The translations under genes were made by a program, and so were the position numbers. From the IMG/VR virus record IMGVR_UViG_3300028590_000095, positions 1 through 21,165 of that record: DNA of 21,165 nucleotides. One strand, 5' to 3'. Positions 6,882 through 13,944 of this stretch are shown here, one piece after another. Origin of the DNA: a virus. The notes below the pieces were generated by a model. That model was given only the letters and a program-made list of their open reading frames with translations. It made no database searches and was not told the origin of the DNA. Every line of letters begins with the position of its first letter. Position 1 is the stretch's first letter.

Positions 6882-8849
6882 ATGACTGAAAACCTCTTGT
6901 TCCTGGACTTCGAGACAACTTCGAAGACCGACCTGCCCGCCGAGGGTCTCGGCAGGTACCTCGTCGATCCGACGACGCGCGCCTACTGCTTCACCTACCG
7001 CCTGCCGGGCATGGCCGCGACCGACATCTGGGTCAAAGGCGAGCGCATACCGGAGGCGGTCGTGCGACATGTCGCAGCGGGCGGTCTGTTCGTTGCGCAC
7101 AATGCCCCGTTCGACTTTCACATCTGGAACCAAGTTCTGCGCCGCCAGACCTACCAGCAGTTGCCCGAGCTTACCCCGCAGCAGGTGCGCTGCAGCGCAG
7201 CGCGCGCCCGCTACAACGGCCTGCCGGGCTCGCTGGCCGGCGCGTGCGCCGCGATGGGCCTGCCGGTGCAGAAGGACACGGCCGGCGGCGACGTGATGAA
7301 GCAGATCGCGGCACACCCCGAGTGGACCATCGACGATCACCCCGAGGAGTTCGCGCGCGTCTTCAAGTACGCGATCATCGACACCGACGCGATGATCGGC
7401 CTGTGGCACGCGACGGTGCCGCTGCCAGCGCGTGAGCAGCGCTTCTTCGAGCTGGACATGGAGATCAACGACCGCGGCTTCGGCGTGGACGTCGAGGGCG
7501 CAGCGGCCATGGAGGAGCTCAAGCAGCTGGCCGAGGCCCAGATCGACTACCAGGTCGCGGCGCTCACCGGCGGCGGCGTGCTGGCCGCTACCGAGATCGC
7601 GAAGATCAAGGAGTTCGCGCGCGACTTCGGCACCGAGGTGGACGACGCGAGCAAGGAGTCGCTGAAGAAACTGGTCGCGCGCGAGGACCTGCCGGCCGAC
7701 CTGCGCGAGCTGCTGGCCCTGCGCCTGGACGCCTCGCGAGCCCCAAAGAAGTCCGCGGCCATCCTGCGCGCGCACGTGAACCGGCGCCTGCAGCACTCGA
7801 CGGTCTGGCACGGCGCGCTGTCGGGCCGCTCCACGGCGCACGGCGCCGGCGGCGCGCAGACGCTCAACGTCGCGCGGCCGCGCCCGGGCAAGTCGGCCGA
7901 GCTGTGCGAGGCGTTCCTGGACGCCGCGAAGCGCCGCGGCGTGGCCTTCCTGACACAGCCCGGCCACGGGCCCATTCTGGCCGCTCTGGCCGACGCGCAG
8001 CGCCCGCTGTTCTGCGCGACCGCGCCCGGGCACACGCTGGTCGGCGCCGACCTCACGGGCATCGAGACGCGCATGGTGCCGTGGCTGGCGAACGACGAGC
8101 CCATGCTGGCCGAGATCGAGTCGGGCGTGGACGGCTACAAGGTCGAGGCGGCGAACATCTTCGGCGTGCCCTACGAAGCGGTCGACAAGGACCAGCGCCA
8201 GGTTGGCAAGGTCGTGCGCCTGTCGCTGGGCTTCGGGGGCGGCGTGGGCGCCTTCACCTCGATGGCGGCGAACTATGGCGTCTACGTCGAGCCCGACGAG
8301 GCTGAGCGCATCGTGTGGAAATTCCGCGAGGCGCACCCCGCCTTCGAGCGCTGGTGGGCCATGCTGGAGTACGCGGCGCTCATCGCGCTGGACACCCCTG
8401 GCCGCCCCGTTGACGTGCCCATCGGCCGTGGCGAGTGCACGAAGGTGACGTTCATCCGCGATGATCGCGCACTGCGCATGGAGCTGCCCTCGGGGCGCGC
8501 CATCAGCTACCACAACGCGCGCTTGTCGCTGGAGCCCGGCGCCAGCGTGCCCACGGCGGTCTACGACAAGCCCGAGGGCTACGTCGAGACGCTGGACCGC
8601 AAGATCCTGTCCAACAACCAGACGCAGGGCCTCGCGCGCGATCTGTTCTGGGAGGCGATGGTAGACGTGGGGCGCGTGGAGCCGATCGTACACCACGTCT
8701 ACGATGAGCTGCTCATCGAGGTGCCCGTCGAGCGCGCCGAGCTGCGCCTGGAGCAGCTGCTAGGCCGCTTGCGCATGAACCCCGCCTGGTGCCCGGGCCT
8801 GCCGCTGGACGCCGCCGGCTACGTCAACAACCGATGGAGGAAAGATTGA
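6882..8849 (+). CDS. Family A DNA polymerase with 3'-5' exonuclease domain
   Basis: 655 residues; replicates phage DNA. The N-terminal DEDD exonuclease has Exo I DFETTS (D9, E11), Exo II AHNAPFDFHIW (72-82, D78) and Exo III YAIID (163-167). The polymerase palm has motif A GADLTGIETRMVPWLAND (388-405, D390), motif B RQVGKVVRLSLGFGGG (439-454, with R439 and K443), and motif C VYDELLIEV (606-614, D608 and E609). Motif C reads YDE where E. coli Pol I has HDE. There is no 5'-nuclease domain, as in T7-type and many other phage enzymes. It has its own promoter and a short leader lacking a clear Shine-Dalgarno. Its last codons overlap the TTG start of the next small gene. Confidence 0.92.
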   Translation: MTENLLFLDFETTSKTDLPAEGLGRYLVDPTTRAYCFTYRLPGMAATDIWVKGERIPEAVVRHVAAGGLFVAHNAPFDFHIWNQVLRRQTYQQLPELTPQQVRCSAARARYNGLPGSLAGACAAMGLPVQKDTAGGDVMKQIAAHPEWTIDDHPEEFARVFKYAIIDTDAMIGLWHATVPLPAREQRFFELDMEINDRGFGVDVEGAAAMEELKQLAEAQIDYQVAALTGGGVLAATEIAKIKEFARDFGTEVDDASKESLKKLVAREDLPADLRELLALRLDASRAPKKSAAILRAHVNRRLQHSTVWHGALSGRSTAHGAGGAQTLNVARPRPGKSAELCEAFLDAAKRRGVAFLTQPGHGPILAALADAQRPLFCATAPGHTLVGADLTGIETRMVPWLANDEPMLAEIESGVDGYKVEAANIFGVPYEAVDKDQRQVGKVVRLSLGFGGGVGAFTSMAANYGVYVEPDEAERIVWKFREAHPAFERWWAMLEYAALIALDTPGRPVDVPIGRGECTKVTFIRDDRALRMELPSGRAISYHNARLSLEPGASVPTAVYDKPEGYVETLDRKILSNNQTQGLARDLFWEAMVDVGRVEPIVHHVYDELLIEVPVERAELRLEQLLGRLRMNPAWCPGLPLDAAGYVNNRWRKD

Positions 8850-9037
8850 TTACGACCATTGATGATGCAATTCGCCGCGAAGCCAAAGCTGCCGCGGCCG
8901 CCGGCAAGAGTTTGGAAGAATCCTGCCGCTGGACCTGGAGCAGCCCCCAAGGGCGCTTGTTTACGTCGGAGTTCATCATGCACAAGGCCGCGCTGGCGGC
9001 GTTGGGCATGAGCGACAAAACATTGACACCCGATTGA
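8846..9037 (+). CDS. Small hypothetical protein, 63 aa
   Basis: The TTG at 8846 forms a TTGA overlap with the polymerase stop and has GGAGG 5-6 bases upstream, which decides the start. An in-frame ATG at 8834 would place that GGAGG inside the gene. The product is helical and Ala-rich at the N-terminus (IDDAIRREAKAAAAAGKSLEE), with a Trp-containing middle (CRWTWSSPQGRLFTSEFI) and a short helix. Its function is unknown. Coupling to the polymerase suggests a replication accessory, but that is only inference. Confidence 0.55.
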   Translation: MITTIDDAIRREAKAAAAAGKSLEESCRWTWSSPQGRLFTSEFIMHKAALAALGMSDKTLTPD

Positions 9038-9051
9038 CAAACAGGCATACT
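9023..9051 (+). promoter_or_regulatory. Sigma70-like promoter for the 9083-10406 gene set
   Basis: TTGACA at 9023-9028 (perfect), a 17-bp spacer, and CATACT at 9046-9051 (4 of 6). A second TTGACA at 9034-9039 lies 11 bp further on, giving a direct repeat, but it has no good -10 at the correct distance. The promoter overlaps the end of the 63-residue gene. Confidence 0.65.
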
Positions 9052-9082
9052 GGCCGCACGTTAACGCTGACACGGAACAACC

Positions 9083-9352
9083 ATGACCGAAACCCTCGAT
9101 TTCACCTCCTGCCCGCTGGAGCAGCTGAGCGTGAAAGACCTCACGGACGCGCTCGGCATCGCCGAGTCGGCCGCGCTGCTGAACACCAGCGCCCGGGCTA
9201 TCTACACGGTGCGCAACACCAGCGCGCTGTCGGCCGACCGCATGCTGCAGCTCATCGCCGCGGTGCGCGCCGACGAAGTGAACTGCCGCCGCCGACTCGT
9301 CGTGACGCGCCGCCTGCAGGCCGAGCGCGAGCGCCGGGCCACGCCCGCCTGA
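9083..9352 (+). CDS. Small protein with helix-turn-helix-like segment, 89 aa
   Basis: Residues 16-60 (SVKDLTDALGIAESAALLNT followed by SARAIYTVRNTSALSADRML) resemble a small DNA-binding helix-turn-helix of the Cro/XRE kind: a helix with LGIAES, then a turn and NTSARAIYTVRN as possible recognition helix. The C-terminal tail is strongly basic (CRRRLVVTRRLQAERERR). GGAA precedes the ATG by about 5 bases. It is the first gene after a promoter, a common position for a regulator. Family membership was not confirmed, so the regulator call is tentative. Confidence 0.6.
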   Translation: MTETLDFTSCPLEQLSVKDLTDALGIAESAALLNTSARAIYTVRNTSALSADRMLQLIAAVRADEVNCRRRLVVTRRLQAERERRATPA

Positions 9353-9377
9353 TTTCCACCACCTGAAGACCTCAACC

Positions 9378-10052
9378 ATGAATCTCTCATTCGACTCGAT
9401 CGACGACCTCAACCACTTCCTGCACTGGGCCGACAAGTACCGCGCGGTCGACCTGACTGCGAACCGCACGCGCGATCTGATCGGACCCGCAGTCGACGAC
9501 GGACCCCTCCCGACCATCGACGCATCGGCAGGCATGCCGCCGCCCGTGCCGGGCGATCCGAGCGGTGCCGCGCTGCAACCCGCCGCCGATACCGCTACGC
9601 CCGGCGATGTGGCGCCTGTTCCGCGCAGGCGTCGCACCAAGGCAGAGATCGAGGCCGACAAAGCCGCAGTAGCTGCTGCCGGTGCTGCGGTGACCCACGT
9701 GGATGTTGCTCGCGTCGTGCACGCAGATGGCTCCGTCACGACCACCAGCGTCGGCCTGCCGCCTGATGTGAACCCGAGCGACGTCACAGGTGTTCCCACC
9801 GGTGCCAACCCCTTCGAACAGGCCGCGACGGCACCCGCCGGCGAGCCGGCTGCGGGTGCAGTGGGCGGCGAGTCCGACGTCGTGACGCCGTTCCAGCACA
9901 TCACCCGCGCAAAAGCATTCATCGCCAAGCACGGCACGCTGAAATACGGCGAGTCGTTCGCGAAGGCGGGGCTCGACGCGAACGTGATGGGCTACACGGC
10001 CTACCAGCGCGGCGTGCACATGGCTACGCTGGACGAGCTCGAAAAGGCATAA
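9378..10052 (+). CDS. Hypothetical phage protein with basic linker and conserved-looking C-terminal domain
   Basis: 224 residues of unknown function. A short N-terminal region (1-35) is followed by a Pro/Ala-rich stretch (43-80) and a basic RRRRTKAEIEA (83-93), of the type often seen in phage nucleic-acid-associated proteins. A low-complexity Ala/Val/Thr middle follows (95-165). A compact C-terminal segment (about 170-224) contains FQHITRAKAFIAKHGTLKYG and ends TAYQRGVHMATLDELEKA; it looks like a conserved helical module. The domain order suggests a DNA- or protein-binding scaffold rather than an enzyme. The gene is 25 bp after the previous one and 9 bp before the next. Confidence 0.65.
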   Translation: MNLSFDSIDDLNHFLHWADKYRAVDLTANRTRDLIGPAVDDGPLPTIDASAGMPPPVPGDPSGAALQPAADTATPGDVAPVPRRRRTKAEIEADKAAVAAAGAAVTHVDVARVVHADGSVTTTSVGLPPDVNPSDVTGVPTGANPFEQAATAPAGEPAAGAVGGESDVVTPFQHITRAKAFIAKHGTLKYGESFAKAGLDANVMGYTAYQRGVHMATLDELEKA

Positions 10053-10061
10053 GGTCGCGCC

Positions 10062-10406
10062 ATGTGGCTCATCGCACTCATGCTCCTGCTGATGGTGCCC
10101 ATGGCGTTCGCGGCGCTCGTCTACCTGCTCGTGGCCCTGTGGCGCGCCCTCGACGCGCTGCTGCAGGGCGCGGTCGGCGCGGTGCGCTTCATGTGGCGCG
10201 CGGCAGTGTGGCTCATGCGTGCGAGCCTGTGCGCGGCCCAACTGAGCCGCCGCGGCGCCATGTGGCTGCGGGAGTGGCACTACCTCGGCTCGACCTGGGC
10301 CGGACAGTACCTGGAGAGCTCGTGGCGCGCGTGGGCCAACATGCTGCGCCGGCGGTACGTCGCGGGGCAGCTGCGGCGATTGCGCCGAGAGCGCGTGCAC
10401 AAATGA
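10062..10406 (+). CDS. Small membrane protein, last gene of the rightward arm
   Basis: 114 residues. Residues 1-27 (MWLIALMLLLMVPMAFAALV and on) form one strong hydrophobic membrane helix. The rest is a Trp- and Arg-rich amphipathic part with a very basic end (RRRYVAGQLRRLRRERVHK). An AAGG lies 7 bases upstream of the ATG. A holin-like, superinfection or other envelope-directed role would fit such a protein, but there is no lysis gene nearby to support it. The stop at 10406 runs directly into the terminator hairpin. Confidence 0.6.
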   Translation: MWLIALMLLLMVPMAFAALVYLLVALWRALDALLQGAVGAVRFMWRAAVWLMRASLCAAQLSRRGAMWLREWHYLGSTWAGQYLESSWRAWANMLRRRYVAGQLRRLRRERVHK

Positions 10407-10435
10407 AAAAAGGCCCGCTTCTGCGGGCCTTTCTG
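10406..10435. terminator. Bidirectional intrinsic terminator between convergent arms
   Basis: AAAGGCCCGC (10409-10418), loop TTCT, GCGGGCCTTT (10423-10432): a perfect 10-bp stem. Read leftward, the stem is followed by a run of six T; read rightward, by TTTCTGCTTTC. It therefore ends transcripts from both arms and works best for the leftward virion arm. Confidence 0.88.
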
Positions 10436-10451
10436 CTTTCAGGCTACCTGC

Positions 10452-11276
10452 CTATCCCGACAGGCCGAAACGGCCCAGGAAGGGCACGCCCGTGCGCACG
10501 ATGCCGGCATACGCACCCGTCACGTTCGTGCTGTTCTGGCTGACCGCCTCGCAGCGCCACCAGACGTCCGACGTCGCGGGCACGATCACGCTCGGCACGT
10601 TGAGGTTTTCCTGCCGGTACGGCACCATGGTGCTCGCTGGCAGCTCGATGCCCTTGATTAGGTTGCCCGCTGCGTTCTGGATGCACAGGGCGAACGACGC
10701 CCAGCGGTCCTGCGTGTCCGCGCGGTTGATGGCTAGAACCATGCTGTAGATGTCGAGCGTCTGACCGGCGGGCACGGTGTAGAGCGACGAGCGTGCGAGG
10801 CCGTTGCCCACGCGCAGGTACGCGAAGGTCGCACCCAGGCCGCCAGCCAGGCGCACGGACAGGTTGCCTGCGTTGTTGCCGCCGAACGTGCCCGAGCTCG
10901 ACACGCGCAGGCCGTTCACGCGCCGCACCGGCACCGGCAGCGCCACGGGCGTCACGCCGTTCAGCGTCAGCACGACCGACTGGGCGGCATAGGCCGCGTC
11001 CAGGTAGTCGATGGTGACGGTGCGCGCGCCAGTGCCTGCCGCGGTGTCCAGCGCGCTGGAGCTGACCACTTCCATCGAGACGGCCGCGCCTTGCGGCCGC
11101 GGGATGAACTTGTGGTCGATGCCGTTGAGCGTGCCGAGCTCGGCACCCGACCAGACGTCCTCGGGCTGCGTCGCGGTGTCGATAGACGGGTTGTTGCCCA
11201 GCATCGCAACGCGCGACGCGCCAGGCACTGCGCCGATCGTGGCGGCGTAACCGTAGGGGATGCTCACGCCGCTCAT
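10452..11276 (-). CDS. Virion surface-type structural protein (beta-rich)
   Basis: 274 residues. The segment VVSSSALDTAAGTGARTVTI, followed by LDAAY and later SVVLTLNG and RVNGLRV, is a pattern shared by many phage virion proteins annotated only as structural or fibre-related. The rest is beta-rich (GLGATFAYLRVGNG, YTVPAGQTLDIYSMVLAIN). It is likely a decoration or tail-fibre-associated protein. The ATG at 11276 overlaps the previous stop (ATGA); the longer reading to 11408 would cover the upstream gene. It is the last gene of the virion arm before the terminator. Confidence 0.65.
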   Translation of the reverse strand: MSGVSIPYGYAATIGAVPGASRVAMLGNNPSIDTATQPEDVWSGAELGTLNGIDHKFIPRPQGAAVSMEVVSSSALDTAAGTGARTVTIDYLDAAYAAQSVVLTLNGVTPVALPVPVRRVNGLRVSSSGTFGGNNAGNLSVRLAGGLGATFAYLRVGNGLARSSLYTVPAGQTLDIYSMVLAINRADTQDRWASFALCIQNAAGNLIKGIELPASTMVPYRQENLNVPSVIVPATSDVWWRCEAVSQNSTNVTGAYAGIVRTGVPFLGRFGLSG

Positions 11277-11458
11277 TGCTTTACCCATCCTGTCTCGCTG
11301 GTCAGCAGGTTGCCGGTGTAGGTGTACGTCTTGCGCCACGTGCCGCCGTTGTAGGTCAGCGTGGCCGTGTCCACGGCACCGCCCGGGCCGTTGTAGGTGT
11401 AGACGCACGCGGCGTCATTGGGCTGGAAGTAAGTCCCGCTGCGGGGATCGTAGATCAT
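11273..11458 (-). CDS. Small YTYxG-repeat protein, 61 aa
   Basis: The ATG at 11458 has GGGAG about 9 bases upstream. Short repeats VYTYNG, LTYNG and TYTYTG give an all-beta, YD-repeat-like look. Small proteins of this type accompany fibre or virion surface genes in some phages (inference). It is coupled by ATGA to the structural gene that follows. The longer open frame upstream lies across the Nudix gene and is not real. Confidence 0.6.
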   Translation of the reverse strand: MIYDPRSGTYFQPNDAACVYTYNGPGGAVDTATLTYNGGTWRKTYTYTGNLLTSETGWVKQ

Positions 11459-11499
11459 CTGCTGCTCCCTGTTTCGCCGGTTCTGCGACCGGCGGCGCC

Positions 11500-11907
11500 T
11501 CACGTCAAGGCCGCGATGATACGCCAGAGCGCGTCGAGATGCAGCCGCGCAGCGGCGAGAGGTAGTTCGGCCATTCCGGGGTGCAGCGGCTGCGGCAGCT
11601 TGTCGAAGGATGCCCACTGCGCAGCGGTGTGCTCGTCGTTGAGCTGTGGCGTGAAACCTGCTGTGGCGCCGAAGCACGCGAAGCCGTCCAGCGAGGTGTA
11701 GAGCAGTTCGAGCGGCCCGTCGTAGGTGTAGCCGCATTCCTCCTGCAGCTCGCGCCTGGCCGCAGCCTCGGGCGTTTCGCCCGCCTCGATGCCACCACCA
11801 GGAAAGCTCCACGTGCCGGGCGCGTCCTGCGCGCTGTCCGCGCGCTTGAGCAGCAGGACACGGCCATCCTGAACGAACAGGATGCCGGCGGCGCGCGGCG
11901 CAGCCAT
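11500..11907 (-). CDS. Nudix hydrolase
   Basis: 135 residues, the size of a minimal Nudix domain. The Nudix box runs from G38 to about G59: GIEAGE, then TPEAAARRELQEECG, matching G-x5-E-x7-R-E-U-x-E-E-x-G with E53, E56 and E57 as metal ligands. Family members hydrolyse nucleoside diphosphates linked to another group (NTPs, ADP-ribose, NAD, capped RNA). The substrate here cannot be read. Its ATG overlaps the upstream tube gene's stop (TGATG). The location inside the tail operon is odd, since phage Nudix genes more often sit with nucleotide metabolism. Confidence 0.88.
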   Translation of the reverse strand: MAAPRAAGILFVQDGRVLLLKRADSAQDAPGTWSFPGGGIEAGETPEAAARRELQEECGYTYDGPLELLYTSLDGFACFGATAGFTPQLNDEHTAAQWASFDKLPQPLHPGMAELPLAAARLHLDALWRIIAALT

Positions 11908-12338
11908 CAGAGGTTGGACATTTCCTGGCGCGCGAACACGAAGGCCACGACACCAGGCTGTAGGATCTTCTGGCCGGCCGGTGCCTTGTAGCTGCGCATG
12001 AAGCCGTTTTTCAGGTCGTAGCGCCGGCGCAGCGCGGGCAGCGTGATCGTCAGGTTGTTGATCAGCTTGGTGCGGTTCGAGACCTCGTAGCCGTAGATTT
12101 GTTCGAACAGCTTGAGTGCGTCGCTGTCGGCCTGCAGCGTGAGCGTGAACGGGATCTCGTTGAACACGAAACCGGCCGACAGGCGGCCGTCGATGCCCAT
12201 CGAGTATTCGCCGTTCTCGACGGCGTCGGTCTCGAAGATGTTGTCGGCCGCGTAGCCGGTCAGGATCTGCGCGGCAGGAAACAGCGCCTCGGTCGTGAGC
12301 GCGAGGACCGAGTTTGCCGTCGTGAGGGTTGCGGGCAT
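11907..12338 (-). CDS. Probable tail tube protein
   Basis: 143 residues. It contains MGIDGRLSAGFVFNE, then FTLTLQADSDA, a pattern I associate with small tube-type proteins that follow the sheath gene in contractile phages. AAGGAG, overlapping the sheath stop, precedes the ATG by about 9 bases. Tube subunits polymerise into the inner conduit of the contractile tail. The assignment rests on position directly after the sheath, length and the motif pattern; a non-tube virion protein cannot be excluded. Confidence 0.6.
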   Translation of the reverse strand: MPATLTTANSVLALTTEALFPAAQILTGYAADNIFETDAVENGEYSMGIDGRLSAGFVFNEIPFTLTLQADSDALKLFEQIYGYEVSNRTKLINNLTITLPALRRRYDLKNGFMRSYKAPAGQKILQPGVVAFVFARQEMSNL

Positions 12339-12350
12339 GGTGCGGGCTCC

Positions 12351-13841
12351 TTAGATGACGGCGATCGAACGCACGGTGAGTTTCTGGATGCTGCCGCCAT
12401 CGGTGTACCAGAGGTACGCCAGGGGCGAGTCGCGGTTCTGGCGCACCTGCGCGAAGTTCGCAGCGTCGTCGATGAGCAGATACCATCCACGGGTCTGCAC
12501 GACGTCGGAGACGACCCGGCCGGCCTGCGTGTCGACCTGCAGTTGCTGCGATTTGGACAGCGGCACGGCCGCGCGGATGATGCCCGAGATGAGCGCCGCG
12601 TCGATCACGTCCACGCCGGCCCGGTACAGCATCGTGTAGCCGTCCTGGTTGTACGGGATCGAGTTGTAGGCCATCAGCGCCTCGAAGAAGGCACGCTGCA
12701 GCTCGCGGTTGAGGTAAATCTGATCGAGGTACGTGTCGACCCACAGGAAGGCCCCCGACAGCGCGCCGTTGTAGGCCACCGTGTAGGTGTTCGCGGCGTT
12801 CGCGTAGGCGCCCAGGTACGTGTAGTGGTTCGACAGCAGCGCGTTGGCCGTGGCCAGGTCGGAGACCGTCGCCGAGGGTGCGCCGTTGAACTGGCGGAAA
12901 GCCAGGTTGGTGCGACCGTTCGGAATCTGGAAGTTGATGCAGGCCGCGTAGCCCATGAAGGCACCGACGAGCTCGTAGGTGCCATACACCGGGACCGTAC
13001 CCTGGTAGGGCTGTGCGAACACCTGCGCGCCGAAGGACGACGGGTTGTTCGGCACGATGCTGGCCGCTTCGGTGTCCCAGGCCCAGTACAGGAACTGGTA
13101 GCCCTGACCGCTGTTCCAGGCCGAGTAGGCCGTGCGCTCGTCGATGTCGGCGGCGTAGACCGTGGAGAACGTGCCCCAGTCCATGTCCTTCTCGATCACG
13201 CGATTCATCGCCGTCGCGGGGGTGTCGGCGTCGACGCCCTGCGCGGTCGTTGCGCCCGCGGCGGCCGACAGGCCGACACCAGTGGCCAGCGTGCCCGTCA
13301 CGGCCGAGATGGTAGTGCCGGCGCCCGTGGCCGTCGTCTCGATAAGGAAGCGGTGACGCGCAGCGTCATAGCTGATGGTGAAATCGGGCGACGTGAAGCC
13401 GGCGGTCATCAGCGAGGCCGCATTGGCGAAGCTCGTCGCGGTGGCCAGGTTGATCGACGCGGAGGTGTGCAGCGCGGCGGTCGTGACGATGAGCGTGCCG
13501 GCGGGCAGCGCCTGCAGCTGCGCAAGGGTCATGCCGCCCAGCTGCGCGCCGTAGACAGCGGCGGGTGTGTCGGCGTCCGCGATGCGCGCGAACTTGAGCA
13601 CGAAGGGCAGCTGCCCGGCATTCACGATGCCCGGGAAATACTGGTTCGCCATCGTGGTCTCGGGGGCGCTCGGGCCGAACCAGTCGGAGACGTCCTCCTT
13701 TGCGAAGAAGGACTTCGGCGGGCCAGGAGGGATCGAGTCGTCTTTGGTGACGACCATGCCGGACAGCTTGGAGGCCTGCCCGCCACCGGCGATGACGCCG
13801 GGCAAAATTTGCACGACCTGTGAAATGGGAATGGTGCTCAT
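12351..13841 (-). CDS. Tail sheath protein (DUF3383-like)
   Basis: 496 residues. The opening MSTIPISQVVQILPGV, then SFFAKEDVSDWFGPSAPE, is typical of DUF3383-type phage sheath proteins. The C-terminal third carries VDVIDAALISGIIRAAVPL and SKSQQLQVDTQAGR, as in the conserved sheath assembly domain. It would form the contractile outer sheath of the tail, which marks this as a myovirus-like phage. GGAG lies about 9 bases before the ATG. It has its own promoter upstream (13903-13930), so sheath and tube may be made at a different level from the head genes. Confidence 0.85.
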   Translation of the reverse strand: MSTIPISQVVQILPGVIAGGGQASKLSGMVVTKDDSIPPGPPKSFFAKEDVSDWFGPSAPETTMANQYFPGIVNAGQLPFVLKFARIADADTPAAVYGAQLGGMTLAQLQALPAGTLIVTTAALHTSASINLATATSFANAASLMTAGFTSPDFTISYDAARHRFLIETTATGAGTTISAVTGTLATGVGLSAAAGATTAQGVDADTPATAMNRVIEKDMDWGTFSTVYAADIDERTAYSAWNSGQGYQFLYWAWDTEAASIVPNNPSSFGAQVFAQPYQGTVPVYGTYELVGAFMGYAACINFQIPNGRTNLAFRQFNGAPSATVSDLATANALLSNHYTYLGAYANAANTYTVAYNGALSGAFLWVDTYLDQIYLNRELQRAFFEALMAYNSIPYNQDGYTMLYRAGVDVIDAALISGIIRAAVPLSKSQQLQVDTQAGRVVSDVVQTRGWYLLIDDAANFAQVRQNRDSPLAYLWYTDGGSIQKLTVRSIAVI

Positions 13842-13902
13842 GCTCGAGGCTCCAAGGTGTGCGCGGGCGCGCCGCGATTGACTGCCACTATCGGCTCACG
13901 GG

Positions 13903-13930
13903 ATTCTATCAGCGCAGCGGCGCGCGGCAA
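13903..13930 (-). promoter_or_regulatory. Promoter upstream of the sheath gene
   Basis: On the minus strand TTGCCG (13930-13925; 4 of 6) is followed by a 16-bp spacer and TAGAAT (13908-13903; 5 of 6). The start would fall near 13896, about 55 nt before the sheath ATG. A perfect 8-bp inverted repeat (13916-13923 and 13938-13945) overlaps the -35 and could be an operator or the end of the tailspike transcript; it has no T-run. Confidence 0.5.
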
Positions 13931-13944
13931 GCATGCTGCGCCGC

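Noticed and set aside
6840-8696. Long minus-strand open frame (618 codons) opposite the DNA polymerase
   Set aside because: It is a shadow caused by high third-position G+C. The plus strand has full polymerase motifs, and the antisense product is Arg/Ala/His/Val-rich with no domain.
12099-13823. 574-codon plus-strand open frame opposite sheath and tube
   Set aside because: Arg/Gly/Val/Asp-biased shadow product with no motif. It spans the boundary between two well-supported minus-strand genes and their promoterless junction.
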